From Clostridia bacterium (lineage in GTDB: Bacteria > Bacillota > Clostridia > Christensenellales > CAG-138): DNA of 40,510 nt. This document shows, piece after piece, positions 33,119 through 40,510 of the stretch. The notes below the pieces were generated by a model, which saw only the letters and a program-made list of their open reading frames with translations, was not told where the DNA came from and searched no databases. Numbering within the stretch: position 1 is the stretch's first letter; every line of letters begins with the position of its first letter. The position numbers were made by a program, and so were the translations under genes. Location: contig JAGACA010000010.1 in NCBI GenBank assembly GCA_017614315.1, positions 1-40,510 of the forward strand, written 5' to 3'.

Positions 33119-34597
33119 ATGGAACTTAGCTGGAAAGAAATAAACGCCGAGAGGCTTGTCGGGCGGCAGAGGTCGCAGGACAAGGTCTCCGGCGAGCTTC
33201 CGTCTCCCGACGGCAGGATACCCGAGGCGATACTCGGCCGCGGAGCAAGGATCGTCGTCGACAGCTCGACCGCCGAAAACGACTGCGTCAGGATCAAGGG
33301 AAGCGTTATAGCAAACGTCGTCGCGGAGGATCTGAACGGCGAAACGATCTCGTATGAATCAAAGGCGGGATTCGAGCAGAGCGTGAGGATCGAAGGCGTG
33401 TCGCCAGGCATGAGCGCGCAGACATACGCGTCCATACAGGCCTTCGATATCCTTCCGTCCGGAAGCGGAGCGGCGATCGACGCGTATGTGGACTTCGACG
33501 TGATAGTAACAACATCCGTCCCTATGAAGGTCACAGCGGGAATAAGCGGGATCGGTGATCTCGAGCTTGATAAAGCCGTTATCAGCGCAGGCAGAAGATC
33601 CAAGATCGGTCAGGAGAGGATACGCCTGCGCGAAGAGCTCGCCGCGGACGGAGTATCGTCGGTGATCGCATCCGAAGGGAACATTGCCGTCCGGGACGTC
33701 TCGGTCGAAAACGGATCGGCGGTAATAAGCGGCGTCATAACGGTATCGGCCGTGACCGCCGACAGCGAAGGAAAGCTTTCGCAGTTGATACGTCAGGTGC
33801 CTTTCAGAGAGCGTGTCAAAATGGATCAGTCCTCGGACGAGGTTTACTGCTCGGCGAGGATAGTATCTTTATACCTCAACGCGCTCGGCGAGGATTTTGC
33901 TCTCATCTCAATGGACGCCGACGTGGTATTCGAGTTGTACGGCGTTACCGAAAACGAGATCGAGATACCCGTCGACGCGTATTCCCCCTCGGTCGGTTTT
34001 GATTGTTTATGTGAAAAGGCGGTCATACTCGAAAGCCGCGGGATCGGGATGATCCAGACGACCGTCAAGGAGGTCGTCCCCCTGCCCGAAGACGCCGCGG
34101 AGCTTGCTTCGCCTTTGTTCTCCTCCGCGGCTCCGGTGATCACTTCGGTAGATACCGCCGGTGAAGATATGACGGTCAATGGAGTATTGCTTACGAGCAT
34201 TACATATGAAAGCACAGCGGGAAGGAAATACGTATTCTCGGAAGACGTGCCTTTCTCCGTTTCCTTGGGAAGCGGACATTACGTCAATATGCCCGTCGTC
34301 GTTCCGAACGCGGTTTGTTCAGTGACCAGTGCAGGCGACAGGACCGTTCAGATCACGTATAATCTTGTTTTGAGCGCGGAATACCTGAACGCTGTTGAAA
34401 CGAGCGCGGCTGTAGGTCTTGCCGAGAAGGAGATGCAGGAAAGGCCGAGCGGCATAGTCGTTTGCTTCGCATCGGAGGGCGAGACCGATTTCGATATCGC
34501 AAAGAGATATTCTGTCCCACGAAGCGAGCTGAAAAGGCTGAATCCCGATGCGGCATCGCCGTACCGCGAGGGCGAAAAACTGATACTGATGGTATAA
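33119..34597 (+). CDS. sipL: SipL-like SPOCS (DUF3794) protein with C-terminal LysM (492 aa)
   Basis: This protein has the architecture of SipL, which joins SpoIVA at the forespore surface and helps build the spore coat in Clostridia. Two to three beta-rich SPOCS/DUF3794 segments can be seen (around residues 20-150, 165-290 and 310-430). A C-terminal LysM (about 445-492) has VCFASEGETDFDIAKRYSVP and LKRLNPDA, the part that contacts SpoIVA in Clostridioides. There is no signal peptide, in keeping with a mother-cell cytoplasmic protein. The ATG at 33119 is preferred to a GTG at 33113, which would sit only 4 bases from AAAGGAG. It is a single gene with its own terminator and is evidence that the organism can sporulate or descends from spore formers. 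Confidence 0.85.
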   Translation: MELSWKEINAERLVGRQRSQDKVSGELPSPDGRIPEAILGRGARIVVDSSTAENDCVRIKGSVIANVVAEDLNGETISYESKAGFEQSVRIEGVSPGMSAQTYASIQAFDILPSGSGAAIDAYVDFDVIVTTSVPMKVTAGISGIGDLELDKAVISAGRRSKIGQERIRLREELAADGVSSVIASEGNIAVRDVSVENGSAVISGVITVSAVTADSEGKLSQLIRQVPFRERVKMDQSSDEVYCSARIVSLYLNALGEDFALISMDADVVFELYGVTENEIEIPVDAYSPSVGFDCLCEKAVILESRGIGMIQTTVKEVVPLPEDAAELASPLFSSAAPVITSVDTAGEDMTVNGVLLTSITYESTAGRKYVFSEDVPFSVSLGSGHYVNMPVVVPNAVCSVTSAGDRTVQITYNLVLSAEYLNAVETSAAVGLAEKEMQERPSGIVVCFASEGETDFDIAKRYSVPRSELKRLNPDAASPYREGEKLILMV

Positions 34598-34602
34598 AAT
34601 AC

Positions 34603-34634
34603 ATCCCGGGCCGATCGACCCGGGATATTTTTTT
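34603..34634. terminator. terminator between sipL and tspO
   Basis: ATCCCGGG (34603-34610) pairs with CCCGGGAT (34619-34626) around an 8-base loop. A run of seven T (34628-34634) follows on the plus strand. Confidence 0.93.
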
Positions 34635-34639
34635 GCTTG

Positions 34640-35134
34640 TTATTTGTTGAGTAAGAAGACTGCCAGGTTCAGATAACCCGCGAAAAGCATCCAGACAATA
34701 TAGGGGAACTGAAGATTTCCGGCAAGCGTATCTATCTTCTTGAACTTGCCCGTCATCGCGACTACGAGCACGAGCAGTATCAGGAGCCAGACGAAAGCGA
34801 CGAGTCTTAACTCAAGCTCAAAGAATATCGGTGTCCACAGCGCATTTACAACGAGCTGTGCCGCGTAGACCATGAGCGCGCTTTTCGTATCCATCGTATC
34901 CATAAGATAAACTCTCGCCGCGGAGATCCCCATCAGGACATACAGCGCCGTCCACACTACGGGGAAAATCCAGCCCGGCGGAGACAGCGGCGGCTGCTTG
35001 AGTTCCGCGAATTTTTTCATGCCGTTCATGCTTACGAGACCGGAGACCGCGCCGACCGCGAGAGCCAGTCCTATGCTTATAACGTACACCCAAACTGCTT
35101 TGGGTCTTCTTCTTGTCAATCTTATCGCCTCCAT
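34640..35134 (-). CDS. tspO: TspO/MBR-family membrane protein (164 aa)
   Basis: This small five-helix membrane protein binds tetrapyrroles and sterol-like ligands in studied relatives. Hallmarks are LKQPPLSPPGWIFPVVWT, LYVLMGISAARVY, NALWTPIFFELE and QFPYIVWMLFAGYLN. Length is normal. A slight basic N-terminus (RLTRRRPK) precedes the first helix. It is transcribed alone, convergent with sipL and divergent from rpmB. Its ligand and role here are unknown. Confidence 0.95.
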   Translation of the reverse strand: MEAIRLTRRRPKAVWVYVISIGLALAVGAVSGLVSMNGMKKFAELKQPPLSPPGWIFPVVWTALYVLMGISAARVYLMDTMDTKSALMVYAAQLVVNALWTPIFFELELRLVAFVWLLILLVLVVAMTGKFKKIDTLAGNLQFPYIVWMLFAGYLNLAVFLLNK

Positions 35135-35180
35135 ATAATAACAATAATATTATATATGCTTTGTTTTCGTAAAAATATGC

Positions 35181-35209
35181 TTGCAATCGTAATAAATGTA
35201 TGTTAGAAT
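35181..35209 (+). promoter_or_regulatory. promoter of rpmB-glyS
   Basis: TTGCAA (35181-35186), a 17-base spacer and TAGAAT (35204-35209). The leader of about 65 bases contains a small hairpin (TGCAT, 3-base loop, ATGCA) and a GCCG...CGGC complementarity that could be a leader structure for L28. It ends in AAGGAGG before the rpmB ATG. Confidence 0.75.
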
Positions 35210-35279
35210 ATCTGCGTTTGATTTTTAAGCCGTCTGCATATGATGCAAATTCGGTTTATTCCGGCAAGGAGGTGTAAAT

Positions 35280-35471
35280 ATGAGTAAGTATTGTGAGGTT
35301 TGCGGTAAGGGTACCATGAGCGGCAATCTTGTCAGCCACGCCGAAAACAAGACGAGGACTAGCTGGGCTCCCAATATTCAGCGCGTAAACGTCATCGTTA
35401 ACGGTACTCCCAAGAAGATGAACGTCTGCACGCGTTGTCTTCGTTCCGGCAAGGTACAGCGCAGCGTCTGA
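35280..35471 (+). CDS. rpmB: 50S ribosomal protein L28 (63 aa)
   Basis: The protein has MSKYCEVCGKGTMSGNLVSH and a later CTRCLRSGKV, giving two CxxC pairs, so it is the zinc-binding (C+) form of L28. The AAGGAGG site is about 7 bases before ATG. It is followed 17 bases later by glyS, so the two are probably cotranscribed. Confidence 0.98.
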   Translation: MSKYCEVCGKGTMSGNLVSHAENKTRTSWAPNIQRVNVIVNGTPKKMNVCTRCLRSGKVQRSV

Positions 35472-35488
35472 TCTAGTCAGGTGTCTAT

Positions 35489-36883
35489 ATGAGAAGTGAA
35501 TTAACAATGGATAAACTCGTAGCTCTGTGTAAAAACCGGGGCTACATTTTCGCTGGTTCGGAAATCTACGGCGGGCTTGCTAATACCTGGGATTACGGTC
35601 CCCTAGGCGCGAGGCTTAAGAACAACGTAAAGGAGACCTGGCGCAAGCGTTTCATACAGGAGCGCCATAACAGCTTTGAGGTCGACGCCGATATCCTCAT
35701 GCATCCCCGCGTATGGGAAGCCAGCGGACATATAAAGAGCTTTTCGGATCCTCTGCTCGACTGCAGGGAATGCAAGATGCGCTTTCGCGCCGATAACCTG
35801 ATCGACGATTTCGATCCCGACGCTCACGCGGATAAAATGACGCATGAGGAGATGTTCGATTACATCAAGGCTCACCATATCGCCTGCCCCAACTGCGGAA
35901 AGCATAACTTTACCGATATCCGTGAGTTCAATCTCATGTTCCAGACTTACCGCGGCGTCACCAACGACGCTAAATCCGCCATTTATCTTCGTCCCGAAAA
36001 CGCGCAGGGCGAATACGTCAATTTCCCGAACGTTCAGCGCACCATGCGTGCGAAGCTCCCGTTCAGCATAGGACAGATCGGCAAAGCCTTCCGCAATGAG
36101 ATCACCCCCGGCAACTTTACCTTCCGCACGATCGAGTTCGAGCAGATGGAGTTCCAGACCTTCTGCAAGGAAGGAACGGACGCCGAGCTTTACGAATACT
36201 TCAAGGAATACGGCATGCAGTATTACCGCGATCTCGGTATCGCGCCCGAGCATCTGCGGTTCCACGATCACGAGAAGCTCGCCCATTACGCAAAGGCCGC
36301 GTGCGATATCGAGTACCTCTTCCCCTTCGGCTGGGGCGAGATCAACGGCACTCACAACCGCACGGATTTCGACCTCAAGCGTCATCAGGAGTACAGCGGT
36401 ACGAACATGGGCTATCTCGATCCGGTGACCAACGAGCGCTATATCCCCTACATAATCGAGTCCACATACGGCCTCGACCGTACCGTACTTGCTCTTCTCA
36501 GCGAGGCATATGAAGAGGAGATGCTCGACGAGGCGACGAACGACGTGCGCGTAGTACTGCACTTGAAGCCCGCTCTCGCGCCTTACAAGGCCGCAGTGCT
36601 TCCTCTCAGCAAGAAGCTTGCGCCCAAGGCGATGGAGCTTCGCGATATGCTGTCGAAGCGGTTCATGGTCGATTATGACGATACCGGTTCCATCGGCAAG
36701 CGTTACCGCCGTCAGGACGAGATCGGCACCCCGCTCTGCATCACGGTCGACTTCGAGACCGTCGAGGGCGGCGAAGGCGTCCAGCCCGACACTGTTACCA
36801 TTCGCGACCGCGACACGATGGAGCAGATACGCCTTCATATTTCCGAGCTCGAAGCTTATATCGCAAAGATCTGCGAGTTCTGA
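35489..36883 (+). CDS. glyS: glycyl-tRNA synthetase, homodimeric class II type (464 aa)
   Basis: This enzyme charges tRNA-Gly with glycine. It is the eukaryote/archaea-like single-chain form (alpha2), not the two-gene alpha/beta form. Landmarks are GSEIYGGLANTWDYGPLG (motif 1 area), CRECKMRF and CPNCGKH (zinc site), FRNEITPGNFTFRTIEFEQMEFQTF region (motif 2), ESTYGLDRTVLALL (motif 3) and a C-terminal anticodon-binding domain with LAPYKAAVLPL. The start at 35489 has AGGTG upstream. An ATG six codons later is an alternative. A strong terminator follows. Confidence 0.97.
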   Translation: MRSELTMDKLVALCKNRGYIFAGSEIYGGLANTWDYGPLGARLKNNVKETWRKRFIQERHNSFEVDADILMHPRVWEASGHIKSFSDPLLDCRECKMRFRADNLIDDFDPDAHADKMTHEEMFDYIKAHHIACPNCGKHNFTDIREFNLMFQTYRGVTNDAKSAIYLRPENAQGEYVNFPNVQRTMRAKLPFSIGQIGKAFRNEITPGNFTFRTIEFEQMEFQTFCKEGTDAELYEYFKEYGMQYYRDLGIAPEHLRFHDHEKLAHYAKAACDIEYLFPFGWGEINGTHNRTDFDLKRHQEYSGTNMGYLDPVTNERYIPYIIESTYGLDRTVLALLSEAYEEEMLDEATNDVRVVLHLKPALAPYKAAVLPLSKKLAPKAMELRDMLSKRFMVDYDDTGSIGKRYRRQDEIGTPLCITVDFETVEGGEGVQPDTVTIRDRDTMEQIRLHISELEAYIAKICEF

Positions 36884-36915
36884 TACGGTCGTATCGAAAA
36901 AACAATATGCACGTA

Positions 36916-36941
36916 AAAAGGTCGGTTTTTACCGACCTTTT
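36916..36941. terminator. terminator after glyS
   Basis: AAAAGGTCGGT (36916-36926) pairs with ACCGACCTTTT (36931-36941) with a TTTT loop and a following CTTTTTCTTT. It probably also serves the convergent yitT gene. Confidence 0.93.
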
Positions 36942-36958
36942 CTTTTTCTTTATATGCC

Positions 36959-37870
36959 TTATTGTTCGTTCAGCGGATTGAAGCCCAGTCCGTATGCTTC
37001 GTCAACTGTGCTGAGCATTACCATCGCGTGAGGATCTGTCTTCTTCACGATCTCGCGCGTCGGATAAACCTCGGTCTTTGAGCAGACGCACATTATTATA
37101 TGCCTGTCCTGCCCGGTATAGGCGCCGACGGCTTTTAGGAACGTAACTCCGCGTTCCGTGACCTCGAAAATCCTGTCCTTGATCTCGTCGGTCTTGTCGC
37201 TGATAATAAGCAGCATCTTTTGTGAGCCGGAGCCGTACATGAGCTTATCGATGACTACGGACGCGAGGATTGTCATGATGATGCCGTAAAGGACCGCGTT
37301 GATGTTTCTGAATACCACGCCGCCGGCAAGTATGATCACGCCGTCGATAACGAGCGTTATCGAACCCACGGAAAGATGCGGGCGTTTTTTTCTGATGCTC
37401 ATTATTATGAAGTCGCTTCCGCCCGTCGACGAGCCGCGCATATAGATTAGCGCGAGGCCTGCGCCGGTGAGTATGCCTGCGAATATCGCGGCAAGCAGCC
37501 TTGCGGATTCGGCTATCTCCGCTCCTCCGTATCTTGGGAACAGCGGGACGATGAAATCACCGAATATCCACATGAAAAACATCGTCTTTACCGATTTTAT
37601 GAAAAACTTCTTGCCGAGCAGCTTGAAGCAGATTATCGCGATGGGGATGTTGATTATGTTTTGGCAAAGGAACAGCGGCATCCACGGCAGATAGTGATTG
37701 ATTATAATGGCGATACCGCCCACGCCGCCAGGCGCGAAATCCGCGTTGGAAGCAAAGGTGTAATAGCCGACCGCGTACAGTATCGAGCCGATGACGTCGT
37801 AGATCGTGTCGACCGCGAATATCCTGAGCCTTGCTTTTGTGAAGTAATCCTTGATCTTTATCTTTTTCAT
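36959..37870 (-). CDS. YitT-family membrane protein (303 aa)
   Basis: The N-terminal half is a DUF161/YitT membrane domain with five to six helices and the motif NADFAPGGVGGIAIII, and a second family mark GSSTGGSDFI. The C-terminal DUF2179 (about 220-300) has MLLIISDKTDEI and MCVCSKTEV. Family function is unknown; transport has been proposed. It begins 1 base after the stop of the dehydrogenase gene, with GAGG before the ATG, so the two form an operon. Confidence 0.93.
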   Translation of the reverse strand: MKKIKIKDYFTKARLRIFAVDTIYDVIGSILYAVGYYTFASNADFAPGGVGGIAIIINHYLPWMPLFLCQNIINIPIAIICFKLLGKKFFIKSVKTMFFMWIFGDFIVPLFPRYGGAEIAESARLLAAIFAGILTGAGLALIYMRGSSTGGSDFIIMSIRKKRPHLSVGSITLVIDGVIILAGGVVFRNINAVLYGIIMTILASVVIDKLMYGSGSQKMLLIISDKTDEIKDRIFEVTERGVTFLKAVGAYTGQDRHIIMCVCSKTEVYPTREIVKKTDPHAMVMLSTVDEAYGLGFNPLNEQ

Positions 37871-37871
37871 A

Positions 37872-38642
37872 TCATTTCCTCTTCGGGAGTTTCTGCTGTT
37901 TCAAAAAGAAGTTCATGACGAACCTGTGCGGGAGAAGCTTTGTGAGGAACGCGTTCATCCTTGCCTCTTTGCCGTATATCGAAACGTCCTTCCTCTTATC
38001 CATATCCGAGACCGCTCGCTCTACGACCTTGCGGGGATCGTACATACACTCATAACGGCTTATCGTGCTGTCCGTGACGGCTCGGTCGAAAAACTCGGTC
38101 TTTGTCCAGTACGGACAAACGGCAAGCGCCTTTATCCCCCGCGGCTTTAATTCCGCGTTGAGAGCGCGGGTAAAGCTCAATGCGAAAGCTTTAGTGGCTC
38201 CATAGACGTTTATATAGGGGACGGGCTGGAACGCCGCGACAGAACAGATATTCCATATCCTCGAGCCGGGCTTCATGTACGGAAGCGCCTTATACGTCAT
38301 TCCGACGACCGCGGAATCGTTTAGGGCGATCATCTCGTAATACGAATCGAGAGGCGCCTCGTCGAACGCCTTGAACAGGCCGAAGCCGCTTGCGTTCACG
38401 AGCGCGGCGATCTCGGGCTGTTCTTTTTCGAGCATGCGTCCGAACTCCTCGATGCTCTGCGTCTTAATGAGGTCAAGAGATATCGGCCGAATGTTGACTT
38501 TAACTTCGTCCTTAAGCGCCTCAAGTCTTTCAAGGCGCCGCGCAACGACCCATACCTCGTCGAAGTCGAACTTGTCTGTGAGCTGTTTTACGAACTCTCT
38601 TCCCATGCCGGAGGACGCTCCGGTGATCACTGCGATCTTCAT
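37872..38642 (-). CDS. short-chain dehydrogenase/reductase (256 aa)
   Basis: The N-terminal Rossmann motif is TGASSGMG. The third-strand motif is NASG in place of the usual NNAG. The active site is ICSVAAF (Ser) with YGATK (Tyr and Lys), and the C-terminal tail is basic (QQKLPKRK). The Arg-Arg after VVA in VVARRLERL suggests NADPH preference, as in related family members. The substrate is unknown. It has only a weak AAGGG site 7 bases before ATG and is coupled to the YitT gene. Confidence 0.92.
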   Translation of the reverse strand: MKIAVITGASSGMGREFVKQLTDKFDFDEVWVVARRLERLEALKDEVKVNIRPISLDLIKTQSIEEFGRMLEKEQPEIAALVNASGFGLFKAFDEAPLDSYYEMIALNDSAVVGMTYKALPYMKPGSRIWNICSVAAFQPVPYINVYGATKAFALSFTRALNAELKPRGIKALAVCPYWTKTEFFDRAVTDSTISRYECMYDPRKVVERAVSDMDKRKDVSIYGKEARMNAFLTKLLPHRFVMNFFLKQQKLPKRK

Positions 38643-38663
38643 AACAAAACCCTTACATAATTA

Positions 38664-38694
38664 TGCGGCCGCAAAGGTCATCTCTGCGGCCGCA
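38664..38694. terminator. twin 10-bp palindromes forming a hairpin after ppdK
   Basis: TGCGGCCGCA occurs at 38664-38673 and again at 38685-38694, with 11 bases between. Each copy is a perfect palindrome, and together they form a stem of at least 10 bp. It lies 19 bases after the ppdK stop and is a likely terminator for ppdK, though only AATTATG follows and no U run is present. Confidence 0.5.
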
Positions 38695-38713
38695 CGGATC
38701 AATGATGCTAAAT

Positions 38714-40510
38714 TTACTCGTTGTTCAGCTTCGCCTGAGCTGCGGCAAGGCGCGCGATGGGCACACGGAACGGCGAGCAGGAAACGTAGTTGAGGCCGAT
38801 CCTGTGGCAGAAATCGATGGAGGAGGGATCTCCGCCATGCTCGCCGCAGATGCCGAGCTTGATATTCGGGCGGGTCTGGCGGCCGAGCTCCGCGGCCATC
38901 TTCATGAGCTTGCCTACGCCGACCTGGTCGACTCTCGCGAAGGGATCGGATTCGAAGATCTTCTTCGCATAGTAGTCGTTGAGGAACTTGCCGGCGTCGT
39001 CACGGCTGAAGCCGAAAGTCATCTGGGTGAGGTCGTTGGTGCCGAAGGAGAAGAACTCGGCCTCCTTGGCGATCTCGTCTGCGGTAAGAGCGGCGCGCGG
39101 GATCTCGATCATGGTGCCGACCATATAGGGGATCTCAACGCCGCGCTCCTTCATGACCTTCTCTGCAGTAGCGACGACGAAGCTCTTGACATACGCAAGC
39201 TCTTTTACTTCGCCTACGAGCGGGATCATGATCTCGGGAACGATGTTGAAGCCGGTCTCCTGACGGACCTCGATAGCGGCCTCGATAACGGCGCGGGTCT
39301 GCATCTCCGCGATCTCGGGATATGTAACGGAGAGACGGCAGCCGCGGTGACCCATCATGGGGTTGGACTCGTGGAGAGCCGCAACGGTCTCGCGCAGGGT
39401 CTCGAACTCGATGCCCATGTTCTGGGCAAGAGCGGCGATATCCTCGTCCTTGGTGGGAAGGAACTCATGGAGAGGCGGATCCAGGAAGCGGATCGTAACG
39501 GGACGCTCTTCCATAGCCTTGTAGATGCCTTTGAAGTCCTCGCGCTGCATGGGGAGGATCTTCGCAAGCGCCTTTTCGCGCTCCTCGACGGTCTTGGACA
39601 CGATCATCTCGCGTACGGCGGGGATCCTGTCCTCATCAAAGAACATATGCTCGGTGCGGCAAAGGCCGATTCCCTCGGCGCCGAACCTTACGGCCATGGC
39701 CGCCTGAGAGGGCGAGTCGGCGTTGGTGCGGATCTTGAGGGTGCGGATGCTGTCCGCCCACTCCATAATGGTGGCAAAATTGCCGGAAAGCTCTGCGGGA
39801 GCAGTCTTGACCGCTTCGGCATAGACCTTACCAGTCGTACCGTCAAGGCTCATCCAGTCGCCTTCCTTAAGGACGAGGCCGTTCGCGAAGGTAATCGTCT
39901 TTGCGTGCTCGTCGATGAAGGCTTCCTTGCAGCCGGATACGCAGCAGGTGCCGAGCTGACGCGCGACGACCGCCGCATGGCTGGTCATGCCGCCGAAGGA
40001 GGTGAAGATACCCTCGGAAGCGGTCATGCCCTCGATATCCTCTGGGCTGGTCTCCTTGCGGGCAAGGACGACCTTCTCCCCAGCCTCATGGTGCGCTTTG
40101 GCGTCCTCGGCGGAGAAATACGCCTTACCGCAGGCAGCGCCTGGGGACGCGGCGAGACCGGTCGCTACAGCCTTGGCGGCCTTAAGGGACGAGGCGTCGA
40201 ACTGCGGATGCAGCAAAGCGTCAAGGGACTTCGGATCGATCATCTTGACGGCTTCTTCCTTGGTGATCATGCCCTCGTTGACGAGATCGACTGCGATCTG
40301 GAGAGCGGCAGCGGCAGTGCGCTTGCCGTTCCTTGTCTGGAGCATGAAGAGCTTGCCGCGCTCGATGGTGAACTCCATGTCCTGCATATCGCGGTAATGG
40401 TTCTCGAGGATATTGGCGACGTCTACGAACTGGTTGTAGACGGCCTCGTTGATGTTCTTAAGGGAATCGATGGTCTCGGGAGTGCGGATACCCGCGACGA
40501 CGTCCTCGCC
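38714..40510 (-). CDS. ppdK: pyruvate, phosphate dikinase (partial, runs off the right edge)
   Basis: The frame is open to the window edge, so about 598 C-terminal residues of an expected 870-880 are visible and the N-terminal nucleotide-binding domain is largely missing. The enzyme interconverts pyruvate, ATP and phosphate with phosphoenolpyruvate, AMP and pyrophosphate. Visible landmarks are GEDVVAGIRTPETI, the phosphohistidine domain GGMTSHAAVVARQLGTCCVSG with the catalytic His, the PEP-utilising TIM barrel with GLCRTEHMFF, and the catalytic Cys region KLGICGEHGGD. The stop is at 38714. It is convergent with nothing; the SDR-YitT operon lies downstream on the same strand. Confidence 0.97.
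   Translation of the reverse strand, partial: GEDVVAGIRTPETIDSLKNINEAVYNQFVDVANILENHYRDMQDMEFTIERGKLFMLQTRNGKRTAAAALQIAVDLVNEGMITKEEAVKMIDPKSLDALLHPQFDASSLKAAKAVATGLAASPGAACGKAYFSAEDAKAHHEAGEKVVLARKETSPEDIEGMTASEGIFTSFGGMTSHAAVVARQLGTCCVSGCKEAFIDEHAKTITFANGLVLKEGDWMSLDGTTGKVYAEAVKTAPAELSGNFATIMEWADSIRTLKIRTNADSPSQAAMAVRFGAEGIGLCRTEHMFFDEDRIPAVREMIVSKTVEEREKALAKILPMQREDFKGIYKAMEERPVTIRFLDPPLHEFLPTKDEDIAALAQNMGIEFETLRETVAALHESNPMMGHRGCRLSVTYPEIAEMQTRAVIEAAIEVRQETGFNIVPEIMIPLVGEVKELAYVKSFVVATAEKVMKERGVEIPYMVGTMIEIPRAALTADEIAKEAEFFSFGTNDLTQMTFGFSRDDAGKFLNDYYAKKIFESDPFARVDQVGVGKLMKMAAELGRQTRPNIKLGICGEHGGDPSSIDFCHRIGLNYVSCSPFRVPIARLAAAQAKLNNE

Noticed and set aside
35603-36838. Minus-strand ORF of 411 codons opposite glyS
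   Set aside because: Shadow of glycyl-tRNA synthetase, caused by codon bias.

Overview
The window is a piece of a chromosome from an anaerobic Clostridia-class Firmicute, probably from a gut-type lineage. The order and family cannot be fixed from sequence alone. The evidence is the def-fmt-rsmB-rlmN-prpC-prkC-rsgA-rpe operon, a SipL-like spore protein, an IscR-IscS-IscU operon, pyruvate phosphate dikinase, a Zn-type L28, and a large serine recombinase with a DUF4368-like tail. Base composition is moderate, around half GC, except for an AT-rich patch at about 4.3-6.9 kb.

Region 1 (1 to about 4176) is the right end of an integrated mobile element. It carries the C-terminus of a P4/D5-type primase-helicase and then an origin-like array: two TGGGGCA heptamers and two inverted copies flanking an AT-rich core. 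A GC-rich structured stretch follows. Next comes a translationally coupled cluster of two small unknown proteins, an HK97-fold major capsid protein without the usual N-terminal scaffold domain, and a TnpW-like small protein. A large serine recombinase closes the element. No terminase, portal, protease or tail gene is visible in this part, so it looks like a phage satellite carrying an orphan capsid gene. The element appears to have inserted inside the terminator of the adjacent tRNA-Tyr gene: half of a terminator hairpin remains beside the tRNA, and the element supplies a replacement hairpin.

Region 2 (4197-7188) has tRNA-Tyr(GUA) and tRNA-Ala(GGC), both on the minus strand with strong promoters. 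They flank an AT-rich MBOAT O-acyltransferase/SGNH-like pair, likely for acylation of an extracytoplasmic polymer, and a stretch of inverted repeats.

Region 3 (7210-17579, minus strand) is a nine-gene operon: peptide deformylase, formyltransferase, two rRNA methyltransferases, PP2C phosphatase, PASTA kinase, RsgA, ribulose-phosphate epimerase and a ParC-type topoisomerase subunit. Most junctions overlap by a few bases. It couples initiator-Met processing, ribosome maturation and Ser/Thr phospho-signalling.

Region 4 (17752-25904) holds Lon, the isc operon (iscR-iscS-iscU plus a DUF2156 gene), a secreted peptidoglycan-binding protein that appears to be translated from a leaderless mRNA, pgsA, and a solitary lipoprotein substrate-binding protein.

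Region 5 (25913-33048, minus strand) is the operon prmA-rsmE-mtaB-HIT followed by a ClpC-like unfoldase, whose second ATPase domain has lost its catalytic residues, and a glycerate kinase with an unrecognised N-terminal domain.

Region 6 (33055-40510) holds a SipL-like SPOCS/LysM protein with a candidate sigma-E promoter, TspO, L28 and glycyl-tRNA synthetase, a YitT membrane protein, a short-chain dehydrogenase, and most of pyruvate phosphate dikinase, which runs off the right edge.

The most notable observations are the capsid-only satellite and its origin, the split tRNA terminator at the integration site, and the ClpC-like protein with a dead second ring next to a fused glycerate kinase.
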